Shown here: piece after piece, positions 51,801-63,100 of the stretch
Layout of the letters: each line of letters begins with the position of its first letter
Numbering within the stretch: position 1 is the first letter of the stretch
Source of the DNA: Bactericera cockerelli
Lineage: Eukaryota; Arthropoda; Insecta; Hemiptera; Triozidae
Assembly: GCA_024516035.1 (NCBI GenBank)
Contig: CM044961.1
Location: 18,233,374 to 18,297,373 of the forward strand
Length of the DNA stretch: 64,000 nt
Direction: 5' to 3'
The notes under the pieces: model-generated
Seen by the model: only the letters and a program-made list of their open reading frames with translations
Told to the model about the DNA's origin: nothing
Databases searched by the model: none
Translations under genes and position numbers: made by a program

Positions 51801-54800
51801 CTCGAAACCTGACGAAAATTGATGTTTATGAACATTGGTTTTTTTTTATAAATTGAATAGTTTGAAATTTTTACAAGATAGATAGTAGTATCTTATTTAT
51901 CAGTTTAACTTTTATTAATTATAAAACGCTTTATTAGGTATAAATGGACATTATGTACATTCAAATAATTAATTTAACAATGAAAAAAATGGAAACAATA
52001 TATACAATGAAAATGAAAAAGAATAGAAAATACATAAAAACATAAGTCCTAACTAAAGGGCGGGATTATTGCCTATGGCAATGTCTTCCACCCAACCCTT
52101 CTGTACTGTAACATATGAGCGGCTTCGATTGGACTCTTGTGGAAGATTAAAAATGCATAGTATAATGTATTAAAAACAAGTTGGCCATGCCTCGATAGAC
52201 TCATCGAGCCGCAGGTCTGGCCACAACGCGACTAGTTGTTTATAATTATACGTCTATAGGTAGAAACAATAGTTGAGATGAGGTCGACGTCATAAATTGA
52301 GAAACTCCAGCATACAAAGTTGATGTAAAAAGAAAATGTCTACAAACGGCACGATAAAATCCCTATCGTGATATCACCATGTAGTTGAAAAGGACGTCAA
52401 ATCTAAAAAACAAAAGACCAAGTTCAAAAGTAAAGTTATGATATTTGTCAAAATCACTTTCGTGATTCAGAATTAGTCAAACTCGATTGAATCATTTTTT
52501 GTTTCACTTAGGACTCGAACCGATACCTCTAGATTACAAGTCCGTCGCCGTATTGACCAGGCGACTGCGGTCGGTTCAAACAGAAGAGACTACCTAGTTC
52601 TCATATTTGTGTTAATCACTATCGTGATATCACAACTACTCAAACTCGCTTTACTAAATATACGCTGAAACCGGGACTTGAACCACCGACCTCCAGGTTA
52701 CAAGTCCGTCGCATTCTTGACCAAGCGACTGAGGTCGGTTCAAACAGAAGAGACTACCTTTGAAGACGGAGCCTTCACTGAGGGACTTGCTGAGCTGACA
52801 GTCCAGCGGCATGGGCATGGTGGCGGGAGGGGGAAGGTCTGCTGCTTGAACCACTGGATGACGTCATCACGAGGCTGAGTCACCCGGAAGTTGAGATCCC
52901 CGCACCAGAACACGTAGTCGTAGTTCTGGGTCACGTCTGTAGGGTATCAAATCAAATCAAATTTTTATTAATGTTTATCAATTTACACAAATTGTCAATA
53001 CAAGTCAAAATAAAGTTAAAAAAAAAGAAACATAGAGATAAGAAATAAATATGTAGAACCTAACCCAACTCAACATAATCAGCAAAGAGAAAAGGGAGAG
53101 AATACCAATTGGTGTGTCATTGGGAGAATAAAAAATAAATAAAAATCATAAGAATAAGAAAAGAAAAAAAAAAAAAAAAAAAAAATTACAAGTCTAAACC
53201 TAAATCAGAGGACAAAAACTCAGCCGAAGAATAGTATGCACTGTATGGTACAACACCATACAGTTGTAATATTAATATCGCCTTGGCCTGATCGCTTTTC
53301 TAAATTTTAGCTTAACTATTGGGACTGGGTCTGGCTGGGGGACTCTAAACAGGGAGTAGACCAGCATCTACTTGGTTCTGGGGGCCCTTGTCAATTATTA
53401 GCCTCCTTGTAAAGACAGTGGTAGAAGTGCTGAGTCATTCCTCCACTGTCTGGTTACCATCGTTCACGATGACGCTACCCTATGATGATGATTGGGACTT
53501 GGACCATCGACCTTCAGATTACAAGTCCTTATCGATCGAGCTACTGGGGTCGGCATCTTTTTCTACTTACCTTTGTGGCGATGTTTGCATGGGACTTCTT
53601 TGGGCAGGTCGAGTGACTTGACTATGCGCCGCACATCGTCTATTCTCTCCTTCACTCTCTCCTCGTGTGCTGTCAAGTGTGACGTCACAAAGAGAAACGA
53701 GCTTCCGAACAGAGTGAACCCAATGGCCACCGCGCCTTTCGTTCGGAAAGCTGAGCCTGCCCTGACCTGAAATGGAGCTACTTATTAGTTAGCAAATCTG
53801 TACTTACGAAACAAAAATCCACTTTATGAATGACTCCGAGGTTTAACGGTTGTGACTACTGCTCGTGGTCAAGAGATCTTAAGTTCGATCCTCGGGTTGG
53901 GCAAAGGGTTGGGTGGAAGAGATTGCCTAAGGCAATAACCCCGCCCTTTAGTTAGGACATATATTATGTATATATTTATTTATTTTTTTCTTCTATTATA
54001 TTGTACATTGTATTTTCATTTGTAATTATTTGTATTGTATATTATATGTCCTATTACCTAATAAAGTGTAAATAAATAAATAAATCTAACAAAAATTCTG
54101 TTCCCTTCTAATCAAGCGAGGCTATGCATTTCCTGCCAAACTCAGGCTAGGCGAGGTTAATTTCGGTTGTTGGTATGATTCACAGCAATTGGAGGGTAAA
54201 ACCTTTCTCCTGAATTAAACCCGTCCTGAAGGGTAAACTTGTAGGATCACCGAAGTTAAGCAACGTCCTGTAAAGTGAAGACTTTGTGATGAGGTTAATA
54301 TGGGTAGCAGGTTTGTGAGTTTCCTGCGAATGGAGGGTAACACCCCTGTCGGGGTATGACCATGCAGTTGAAAGCGACGTTAAAGCAAAAAAAAAAAAAA
54401 CTAATAGAATAAATGTACAGGAATGAAGCCAAGACATTGGATCTGGGCGTCCATATAATCCTCTCACCACCGTGATATACTAGTAAGTATCTGTGCTTAT
54501 CTCATGGACAAGGAATTATTATAGCTATATTTACATAATAAAAATACCACGTACGGCTTCTACCCTCGACATGATGGAAGCTGATTCACTTGCTTTTGCA
54601 CACTTGAAGTAAGAATGATTCATGCTTACTTTTGCAAGTACGATCATTTACAACAGGAAAATTAATTCAACCTTGTTACATAAAGCGTTCTAATTGTTCA
54701 CTTGAGCAAGTACAATTCAAGGATATTCACGTTTACGGTGAGTTGGATTCGCTCTTTCAAATCATGTTTTCTTAAGTGTGTATAAAAGTAAGGCTCGTTT

Positions 54801-57800
54801 CAAGGTTACATGCTATCTGAGCTAACACTTTAGTCATAGTACCTTAATATTTTTTACTATATTTTTTTTAAATTACATTAATTTCCATATTCAAAGCCAA
54901 ATTCATTTTCATCAAAGTACCTTAATATACTTTACGTAAAGTATACTTTTCGATCTCCAAATATTTTGCACTGGAAGTGAAAGAGTGACAATTGACGCGC
55001 CGCCTATTTGTTAAATACTTAGGTATTTGGTAATACTTAGGTAATTGTGACATAATAACACAAAGAAAAAGCATTATTAATTATTAATTACTTAGGTATT
55101 TGAATTTCGAAAATTAGTTATTTTTTGCTAGTCATGAATAATTCTAATACAATTAATTTCGGGACTTACCGAATGCTCTGCCTCCTCTGGTTCTGAACAG
55201 AACCAAATGAGGTGTCGACGCACATAAACAGCCAAATGAATTGTGCCCAGTGTTTTGGATTCAAGCATTACAAATGAATGACCCAGAGTCATTTGAATGC
55301 TCACTTCCCAGTCCTCACGTTCTGGGTAAGACTCTTGGGTCCCAATAACTACCATGTCTGGTAGATGATCAAGAGAATCCGGCAAGAACAGAGAGCTCAG
55401 TTCTTTGGGTGGCTCCTTTAAAAAAATATATAGAGTCCATTTTGAATGCTTATATTTTCGAAACAGAAGCTTCATAATTTTCTTTAATGGTATGCTAGAA
55501 AACAGAATGCTATTAATTGTACTACTCAGCATTTACGTTTTGAAGATCACATCACGGAAAAGTTGGTCTTAATGCAGAGTTCATTAATTCAGAGCTCTGG
55601 CGATCTCTCAAGTTATGGATCGCGTTAACCAAAATGTTTTCGGGGATAGTTTTGATTTTTAGGTCAAGTAGCATATTTTAGTTCTTGTAGGGTTTTTGGT
55701 TTTTACCCAAATCAAGACTACAAGATATCAATGCTATCCTCAAGGACAGTAAACGCGATGCACAGCTCGAGAGAATGACTGAATTCATGTATTCTGCATC
55801 AAGACCCACATCAAAGCAGCTATTCATTTTTCGTCACGAGGTATGAGTGGACCCCGAACATCCAAGTACAGAGCAGAAAAAATCCTACCCCACTGGGAAT
55901 CGAACCCAGGTCACCATGCGTGCAATGCCTAGCGCGCTAACTCACTCGGCCAAGATATCAATGCTATCCTCAAAGACAGTAAACGCGATGCAAAGCTCGA
56001 GAGAATGACTGAATTCATGCATTCTGCATCAAGACCCACCCTTCATGGTCATTGATGTGATCTTCAAAACGTGAATTGGAGAGATTTTTCTCTTATGGCC
56101 AAATTATAAAACAGTGTAGTAGTCACAGTGGCCGAGTGAGGCATTGCAAGCATTGTGAACTGGGTTTGATCTCCAACAGGGCATGATTTTTTCTGCTCTA
56201 TACTTGGATGTTCAGGGTCCACTCATACCTCATGAGGAAAAATGAGTAGCTGCGTTGATGTGAGCAGTAACCAGTAGAAGAATTGTAGGCAAAAACAAGA
56301 TATGGTATACCAAAAACATTTCAGTATACAGCAGCTGCTGTTTCATGGCTACAAAATATAAAGGACTATGAAAAACTCATCTATTAAAAAAATAGATAAA
56401 TACTAGATCTTACCTGTCCATTCATGTTCCAAGTTCCTACATATATGTGAATGTCACGATTAGGTAATGCTTTGTCAAGTTCTGAAGCACCAAGTAATGC
56501 ATTGACAGTAGCTCTGCCTTGAAGGTAGTTTCTGGAGGAAAAAAACAAAGATCACACGAAAATTGTATTAATTGCACATTTTAAAAAGAAACAGGCCTGA
56601 CCAACCAATAAAATTCTGACCCTAATATTCGAGTTTACATCAAATAAAATAGATATTATGCAAAGAAATAAATATTTTAACAATCAGAACAGCATACATT
56701 ATGTACAAGTACATTGATTATAATATTATATCCTTCAAAAGGTTTGGGATCAAAAGAATCTCTAGTATAAACTTTACATCATTATTCACATTTATAAGTA
56801 TAGATTTGTATTTTGTAATATCTTTGAGTCTACTTCTATTGATCTAATGCGAACAAGTTATATATAATTTCCTTGCCTATCGATAACAATAATGCTGTGG
56901 TCGTCTTCTCGTACGCAATGGTAGTTCTCTGTAGAAATGTCGTCATTGGTGAGTGTTTTTGAATTTATGTTAGATATGTATGCAAAAAGTCACTATCAAT
57001 AATCTGAAAGGGCTCTAATAAAAACATACCTATAGGTTATACCTAAATAAAATTATTTTTAATTCAATCTATTAAAAAAGGTATGATGAAGCACTCTTGG
57101 GGACAAATTTACAAAAAAATAAAGACACACTAGTTCTGGTACAGGGTGTGAAGGTTGTAAAATGAACATACAAATACTTGCAAAAAAATATTGTTACCTA
57201 CTAAACATAACTTCTACTAAGATTGAATCAAGTAGAGAAAAAAAGCATGGAAACATTGGAACCTACATATATAACTCTAAAAAAGAAACAAAGTCCATGA
57301 CATGAAAAATCATGTATTAGCTTGGTTGAAATTCTTTATATCCATATTATAATTTACCAAATTTCTTATATAAATAAAAAAAAGGAGCTCTTAACAAGTA
57401 TTAAAAGAATAAATATATTGAGAGAGAGAGAGAGAGAGAGAGTATAAAAACTCCATAAAATTTTAAATTATACATCTTTAACCATAGAGATAAATATTGT
57501 ACATAATAAAAAATAATTTCAGGGAAAACACACAATAAAAAGAAGTCAAAACAAAGGCCAAGGAACTAGAAGTGAGAGTCCACAAAGTAAAACAGATATA
57601 TTGAATAGGTAGTGAATATTCAACAAGAATCATGCCATTATATTATAAGTACACAGTAGTTTGAACATTTCTGTCAATATTATTAATACTAAATTTTATA
57701 GTAAAATTTAAACCTTACAAATTAAAATAGTAACAAATCATTTACAAATTTACAGATCTATATATGTTTTACTATAAAACAAGGTATTATCTGCTCAAAA

Positions 57801-59162
57801 ATACAAAATTGTGTAATAAGCTGATAAGTGAAAGTGTAAACTTGATAGGCAAGCTCTCAATCAGATGTGAAACATTGAAAGAAAAAATAAATAATACCCA
57901 TTAGGTTAAAGCTATATTGAATCTTGAATATTTCAGGAGATTCTTTTAACTCTTGGACTTTCAATAAATCAAATTTATTATTATACTTAATGAAAACTGG
58001 GATCATTAATGACTGGTATTTCCAAATATTTCCATTTTCTTCCAAGTTTATCTAGCCCACTATTCGTGAAAGAAAAATGTGTTTCGGTAGGTACTTTTAA
58101 AGATTTTAAACAATGTACTTAACCTATAAAAGAAATGGAAGCAAGAATTTTATAAATCCATTTTGGTTGACCAAACTGGAAGAAGATTTTTCCTCTTCCG
58201 AAAGAAAAATGACTTTCTTCCAGTTTGTACATTTTATTCCATTTGAATCCTCTTTGGTCAGAAAGAAAAATACAGCTTAGATGTGCATAGCAGGTCCCAG
58301 CTCATGTAGATTTAGGGTCATGTGATCTATTTCCATCAATCACAGAGCTCCAAAGTGATCACATGACCTTAAATCTAAATAGGCTGGGACCTGTCAGATG
58401 CATCTTCAGCCAGTCAGAATTTTTTAATGTATCCTACACTCTACACTCATGTGCTAGCTGAACACAGTGCACTAGATATTTCTATTTTTTGGACTATACT
58501 ACAATGTAAGACAATATTCCCTATTTAAATTTTCAAAGCTACTGTGTACTTGCAGTGATTTAAAATCCCATTCAAAGATGAAAATCCAAAATTGTAAAAA
58601 ATTACCTCTCTTTGGACACAGGCATTAAATGTAAAACTTTAGCTGCTAATAAAGTCTGTTTGGCAAGACTATCAGCTGATGAGGAAGAATTCAAGTCTGG
58701 TGAATTACTAACGGACAATGGTCTACCTTGGCTATTTGTAAACTTTGAAGACCTAGGTATTGTAATGTTGTCAGCAGATACATGTTGATGTAAAAATTCT
58801 AATTGCTTGCTTTTTGCACTTTTTCTTTGATCAATAGTTTGACTAGAACTTGATTCTATTTGACTTAGAGATTTAAACTTTAGCTTTTTAATTTCAATGG
58901 GTGAAACAATTGATTGAGTGCTGACAGTAAATTGGGAGTGTTGTGTTGATGATAATTTTCTAGGAGTAACTTGTGGACTAACATCAGTGATTTCCAATTT
59001 ACCAGAATCTGACTCTTTACATTCTGTCTTGTATTCAAACTTCTTATCATACTTCATGTTTTCTAAAGTCTTTTTGCTTTTCTTCTTTTGAAATTGAAAA
59101 AATCTCAAAATACTAGAAGCAAAAAAACTGTGGTCTTTTTCTTCTGATTTATTTCTGTTCAT
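48833..59162 (-). CDS. INPP5E: Phosphatidylinositol polyphosphate 5-phosphatase type IV (INPP5E)
   Basis: Seven exons: 59162-58606, 56531-56414, 55415-55170, 53766-53571, 52936-52758, 51808-51659 and 49050-48833. Exon 1 is a Ser/Lys-rich N-terminal region. Catalytic motifs follow in order: [48 protein letters not shown] and [13 protein letters not shown]. The product ends CSIQ, a CaaX box, matching the farnesylated C-terminus of INPP5E that anchors it in ciliary and endomembranes. The enzyme removes the 5-phosphate from PI(3,4,5)P3 and PI(4,5)P2. Predicted length is about 550 residues. In exon 5 one base is missing in the C-rich run near 52808-52822, which shifts the frame between QQTFPLPPP and [13 protein letters not shown]. 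Since flanking exons are intact, an assembly error is likely. Introns hold many SINEs and a Tc1 element. Confidence 0.95.
49175..50773 (-). mobile_element. Tc1-type transposon, 1599 bp
   Basis: The terminal inverted repeats CAGTTAGGTGCAAAAGTGAT at the left are matched exactly at the right end and continue (A/T)CAATAAATTT. A TA flanks each end (49173-49174 and 50774-50775). The element encodes one transposase on the minus strand and sits in the last intron of INPP5E. Near-identical ends and a nearly intact gene point to recent insertion. Confidence 0.92.
49413..50433 (-). pseudogene. Tc1-family transposase (DD34E), one frameshift
   Basis: The start is [20 protein letters not shown] at 50433. 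The helix-turn-helix region has [20 protein letters not shown] and the AT-hook-like GRPRKLT, followed by a second DNA-binding part. Catalytic residues are visible: D in [10 protein letters not shown] in [10 protein letters not shown] and E in NPIENLW. There are 34 residues between the last two, giving DD34E. An extra A near 49880 shifts the frame between KHGGG and TIKVWGCF. The product would be about 340 residues, the usual Tc1 length. It would be active but for that base, or the extra base is a sequencing error. Confidence 0.9.
51200..51412 (-). mobile_element. tRNA-derived SINE family C, reversed
   Basis: AATCGTGCCAGCTACCCACA, CACCCCGCCTGGATTGGGCC and GTAGTAGTCACAACCGTTGG follow the 36170 copy in reverse. 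Between head and core it has an extra palindromic AATTTTCTAACAGAAAATT insert. Confidence 0.75.
51425..51605 (-). mobile_element. LINE-like 3' tail
   Basis: AAACTCTTTATTAGTAGATA at the A-rich end and GCTAACTAAAGGGCGGGGTT at the diagnostic end. It lies just upstream of the INPP5E exon 6 donor. Confidence 0.65.
51920..52105 (-). mobile_element. LINE-like 3' tail
   Basis: AAAACGCTTTATTAGGTATA and GTCCTAACTAAAGGGCGGGA show the same family as 51425. Confidence 0.65.
52435..52760 (-). mobile_element. Two tandem family A SINEs at the INPP5E exon 5 donor
   Basis: One copy spans about 52435-52576 and the other 52592-52740, both reversed. The segment TCAAACAGAAGAGACTACCT occurs after each head (52578-52597 and 52740-52759). 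The rightmost occurrence contains the exon 5 donor (reverse strand AAAG/GTAGTC). It is therefore a target duplication of the second SINE that copied the splice site, or a junction duplication. Confidence 0.75.
53330..53480 (+). mobile_element. SINE, variant of family D
   Basis: GGTCTGGCTGGGGGACTCTA, AGTAGACCAGCATCTACTTG and GTCTGGTTACCATCGTTCAC. A reversed mate is at 34575-34740. Confidence 0.6.
53490..53560 (-). mobile_element. Family A tRNA head abutting INPP5E exon 4
   Basis: TGGGACTTGGACCATCGACC and CGATCGAGCTACTGGGGTCG lie only about 11 bases from the exon 4 donor at 53570. Confidence 0.55.
53826..54185 (+). mobile_element. Family C SINE split by a LINE-like tail
   Basis: The tRNA head (TTAACGGTTGTGACTACTGC, AAGTTCGATCC) at 53840-53895 and the core (CAGGCTAGGCGAGGTTAATT, ATTGGAGGGTAAAACC) at 54075-54200 belong to one SINE. 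The LINE-like tail at 53896-54085 (GAGATTGCCTAAGGCAATAA, CTAATAAAGTGTAAATAAAT) was inserted between them. Confidence 0.7.
54240..54402 (+). mobile_element. 5S-derived SINE (internally deleted)
   Basis: GGATCACCGAAGTTAAGCAA, then CAGGTTTGTGAGTTTCCTGC, GGGGTATGACCATGCAGTTG and poly(A). Compared with 31849 it lacks the 5' third of the head and part of the core. Confidence 0.75.
55534..56074. repeat. Inverted-end unit with an internal 90-bp direct repeat
   Basis: ACGTTTTGAAGATCACATCA at 55534 is inverted exactly at 56055-56074. Inside, a segment with AAGATATCAATGCTATCCTC and CTCGAGAGAATGACTGAATT occurs at about 55722-55812 and 55952-56040, flanking a tRNA-derived SINE (55850-55945, minus). The direct repeat has an open frame reading [20 protein letters not shown], but I cannot tie it to a gene. 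Confidence 0.6.
55850..55945 (-). mobile_element. tRNA-derived SINE, family G
   Basis: The reverse strand has GGCCGAGTGAGTTAGCGCGC and GGGTTCGATTCCCAGTGGGG, with good A and B boxes. It is followed by TTTTTTCTGCTC and a body ending in CTCGTGACG. A plus-strand mate is at 56120-56280. The shared non-tRNA body marks it as a SINE, not a tRNA gene. Confidence 0.65.
56120..56280 (+). mobile_element. tRNA-derived SINE, family G
   Basis: GTGGCCGAGTGAGGCATTGC, CTGGGTTTGATCTCCAACAG and TACTTGGATGTTCAGGGTCC match the reversed copy at 55850. Confidence 0.6.
56540..58600. other. INPP5E intron 1
   Basis: A long AT-rich intron with a (GA)n tract at 57420-57443 and two foldback structures (58150-58235 and 58288-58397). 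No additional coding exon is seen. Confidence 0.55.
58288..58397. mobile_element. Foldback element, 110 bp
   Basis: CAGGTCCCAGCTCATGTAGA, then TTTAGGGTCATGTGATC, is mirrored by GATCACATGACCTTAAATCT, then AAATAGGCTGGGACCTG. The arms are about 37 bases with a short loop. It could be a MITE or a structured RNA element within the intron. Confidence 0.65.
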
Positions 59163-60114
59163 TTCTGGTTCATAAAATTTGTGTTAGAGAAAAAGAGTTA
59201 GCAAAGTCAAAAAAATTGGTAAATACCTGCTTTCAGAATGTTCCATTATATGATTTAAATAGTAATTAAATTAAATAATTAAAGTTCTGATATTAACAAA
59301 AACACAAAAATAATGTTACCAGTACATAACACTTCTTTTCAAATAAATTTCCATTAGCGAGCGATCCCATCCACTCCACTTCCACTAGCAAATAAAATTT
59401 TCTTTTTATCAATCTGTTTACCTTTCACTCAATGGAAATTAACGAGTTACACCTTTTTATCACTTTTTTAACAGATAACAAGAAGTCTCGCGGATTCTAC
59501 TTCAAATAAGATCCGTTTACAATTTGGAAGTATCCAACTTATCAAACAAAGAAAATAAGGAAAGTAAAAAACTATTCATTCAAGTAAATAAAATTGCTTT
59601 TATCACAAAAAGTGTGATTTCGTGTTTTTGAATAATTTTTAGATAGTGAAAATATGGTGAATCACATAAATATCTGAGTAGCTCAGATTCTATAAAATAC
59701 AATTCAAAATAATTATATTCATGAAAATTTGAAACCACCCTGAACATTTTGTTTATATCATTTACCTCTGTGCTGTGCTATTAGCGAAAGCCATTTTGGA
59801 AGAAAAAGAAAAAAGAATACACATTGGACATTTCACTATCAAAACTTTCTGGCTGCTTTACAGAAAAAACTTTCTTGTTCTTTACTAATTAATTCAATTT
59901 TCATTATCAGTGATAATAATTTAAATATTTCCATTTTTTTAAGAAAACCATTAAACATTATAAACTGCGGCTCATATTGTCTAGAAGTTCACCAGTTTCC
60001 AGAAGTAGAATTCATCTTGTCAAAATGACCTAGAAAAGAGAAATCTTACAAGAAAACATCAGCCTTTCTGTGTAGGATGACTTCAAATATTAAAGATGAA
60101 TTATTTTGTGTACA
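59163..60114. promoter_or_regulatory. Shared upstream region of INPP5E and the membrane-protein gene
   Basis: The two genes diverge across about 950 bases of AT-rich DNA, so they may share a bidirectional promoter. On the INPP5E side a four-codon upstream frame (ATG AAC CAG AAA TGA) ends on the start codon, its stop overlapping the ATG. An alternative reading is that ACCAG is a splice acceptor joining an untranslated exon. I see no convincing TATA box. Confidence 0.45.
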
Positions 60115-63100
60115 ATGATATTCCTACACTCTTTCTTAAGCATTTTATTAATCATTATGACAAATGCTTTCATTGGAAGTACCGATTCATTTGATGCTAG
60201 AGGTGAGTATTTTATGCAAACAAATTCAGATGACAGTTGTTATCTAAGTAATCTCCATTTACATTGCTGTAAGGAAATGTAAATTTTATGAGTTACTTGA
60301 GCATACTTTTTATTGCCTCTTAACAGGAAGTGATCATGTTTGATATCTTAGTTGACATTCATTATTAACTGCTGTCCTGCTCTTCTTGATAGGTACTTGA
60401 GAAAGTGGCACTCATGATATTTGGTATCAGGATAATAATATAGTCAGTTATACATTTTATCATCCCATTTATTAACTTTCACCTGTTGATAAATTCAAAT
60501 ATTTTGAAATAATTAAGAATTCTAAAATGAATTGGTTTTGTTTCAGGAGTGTGTTAAAAAAAAAAATATTTCAATATACACTACTGGTCAAAATTAGAAC
60601 ACACACAAGCTGGCTTTCCCAAGAACTCCATGTATTTCCATGTGCCTGATACTCTGCTGTATTTTCTTGTTGTAGATAACATATTAAGAAATTTTTTTTT
60701 GAATAAACAGATTTTGGGTGAAATTAAAAGACAACATCAATAACTTAAGTCACTGCTAAGTGTCAGTTTTCCCTATCTAACACAGTATGGAATCCGTGAC
60801 TTAGCGTCACAGAGGTTTTACAAAAATGTCTATTAATTTTGCCTTTAATCGCAGTACAAGTTTCAATGAGTTGTAATCACTATGGGCAAAATTAATAGAC
60901 AAAATCAAAACTTAAGTAATTGCTTAGTGTCAAAAACAAAAATCTACTGAAAATTTATATGCATCAAAAGTTACTAACTTTTCAGTTGCATGGAAATAAT
61001 TTTTGAGTAAAATGGAAAAACAGCTTGCATGTAGCATAATTTTGACCAGCAGTTTATCCTATCGCCAAACAAGAGTTTTTTTAAAAATTAAAAATGAACA
61101 ATAATTTTCAACTTAAAAAATAAAAACATCTTTCAACTACCAATTCTGAGATAGAAATTCATGATATTCTGATTCCTGTGTTGGTTAGTTACAAACACTT
61201 TTGGAAACATTTGCTTATAAGCAGGTTGAAGCAAGTTTCTAATTTTAATAAAAGATTCTTTTATATTATGTTTTATAATATAAAAGAATATTTTCATATA
61301 CAGTACTTCTATCCAGCTCCTCCAGAGTAGAAGATTTATTTTATTTTCCCTTTAATTTCTAGCCCTTTTTTCTTTTTTTTCTTTCTTTCTTATTTTTCTT
61401 TCTTTCTTATTATTTTTTTTTTTTTCTTCTGATAGGTCATTCATATCACATGTCAAGACCATTGGTCAAATAAAATAGATAAAACTGCTGTTTTTATGTA
61501 TTCACTTCTTTTCAACCCATGCCATATTGAAATTACTAGGTACCTCTTGATCTAGGTACCTCTTAATATTTTTTTCTTACAAATTATATTCAACCCCCTA
61601 CAAATAACACATTTTGACCTAATTTCTCTTCATTTCAGACCAAGTCAAAAATTGTTTCTCTTGTGAAATATCCAATCAAACAACAAAGTCTCTATCAACA
61701 TGTATCAAATGTGTACAGCTCATAGTACTGAATCAAAATTTAGACTGTCCCATAGGTTATGCCTATATCAAAGATCATGATGTTTCATTACATGACTATA
61801 TCAATGGAACATGTGGCACCCAAGTACCTTTATTTAAGGCGAAAACATGGAGCATAATAGCTGGAGTCTGTACAGGAACATGTATTTCTATTGTAGTATT
61901 AATAGTTTTAGGTAAGAAAGAGATTGTTTTTAAACTGTTCTTTGGATTACAGATAGGTTTAGGAAATTTATAGGAAGGAAACCCATGATGAATGCCTTCA
62001 ATCAGAGAACATTAAGAAAAAATAATTTGGTCTGGTTTGTGTTGGAAGTAATTTGTTAAAACAACTCTCCAAGGTGATAAACTGGCAGATGAGACAGAAA
62101 AAAAGGATTTTATTTATATTTTGGTTTCACATCACTTTCAACTGCATGGTCATATCAAGATGGGGGTGTTACCCTGCTACCCACATTAACCTCACCTAAC
62201 CTGAGTTGGGCTGGAATGACAGGAGACTGAATCACTGTCTTCAAAACGCAGCTAGTGACCATCAAAACTTGGTACATTACAGCAGATTACATCATTAACA
62301 ACAACAATTAAACTAGAAAATATTTCACAGAGTAAAGAAAATAAGTTTTTTTGGTAGTAGTATTATTCATAGTAATTATTCATTAAATTCTAAACTTACT
62401 TTTTATTTCAGTTGTATATTTGCATATCAAAAAATCTCAATCAAATCGTTCCCTATGTAAAGAGAGCAACTCTACAGATTCTTTTAGAAGTCAGTGTGAG
62501 TATTTGCATAGTTAAAAGTAAATTTTTTATTTCTTATAAAGTGTGGAGAATAATGTAAACAGTTACTTTTATGTTTGATATCATAAAAAAATACTTTTGA
62601 GTATTTTATACTAAAGTATGTAGTTAGGTTATTCTAATAACCTGATTTAGAGTTAACATCTTGGTCAAGTAATATTTTAACTGTCCTACATTGTTGTCAA
62701 TTCTAATGGAGAGCTGCTGGTTTTAGTCATGTTAAGCAGCCATGCATACCAGACAAACCATGTTGAAGTCCCACACTCTTTGATAGCTTCCTCACCAAAA
62801 AAGTTCACAACACTGAGCCACTACTTAAAAAAAAAATAAAAAAAAATAGTAACTTTAATAAAAAAAAAAGAAGATCAGGTAACTATATAAAAAAAAAATA
62901 ATCATAAAAATTGTAACTATAACTTTTGCATGATCACAGGAAAAGAGGATTCAGAAAAGAATGAGGCTTATTGTATAGCCCAGGAAAAGAGACTTCTTAA
63001 GAAATAGCCCAAGTTCTCACAATGGTTGATTGCACATAAAAACATGTGGTTCAGAACAAGTCAACTTTTCCACATAAGTTGGCTGGAGGCCATCATTGCC

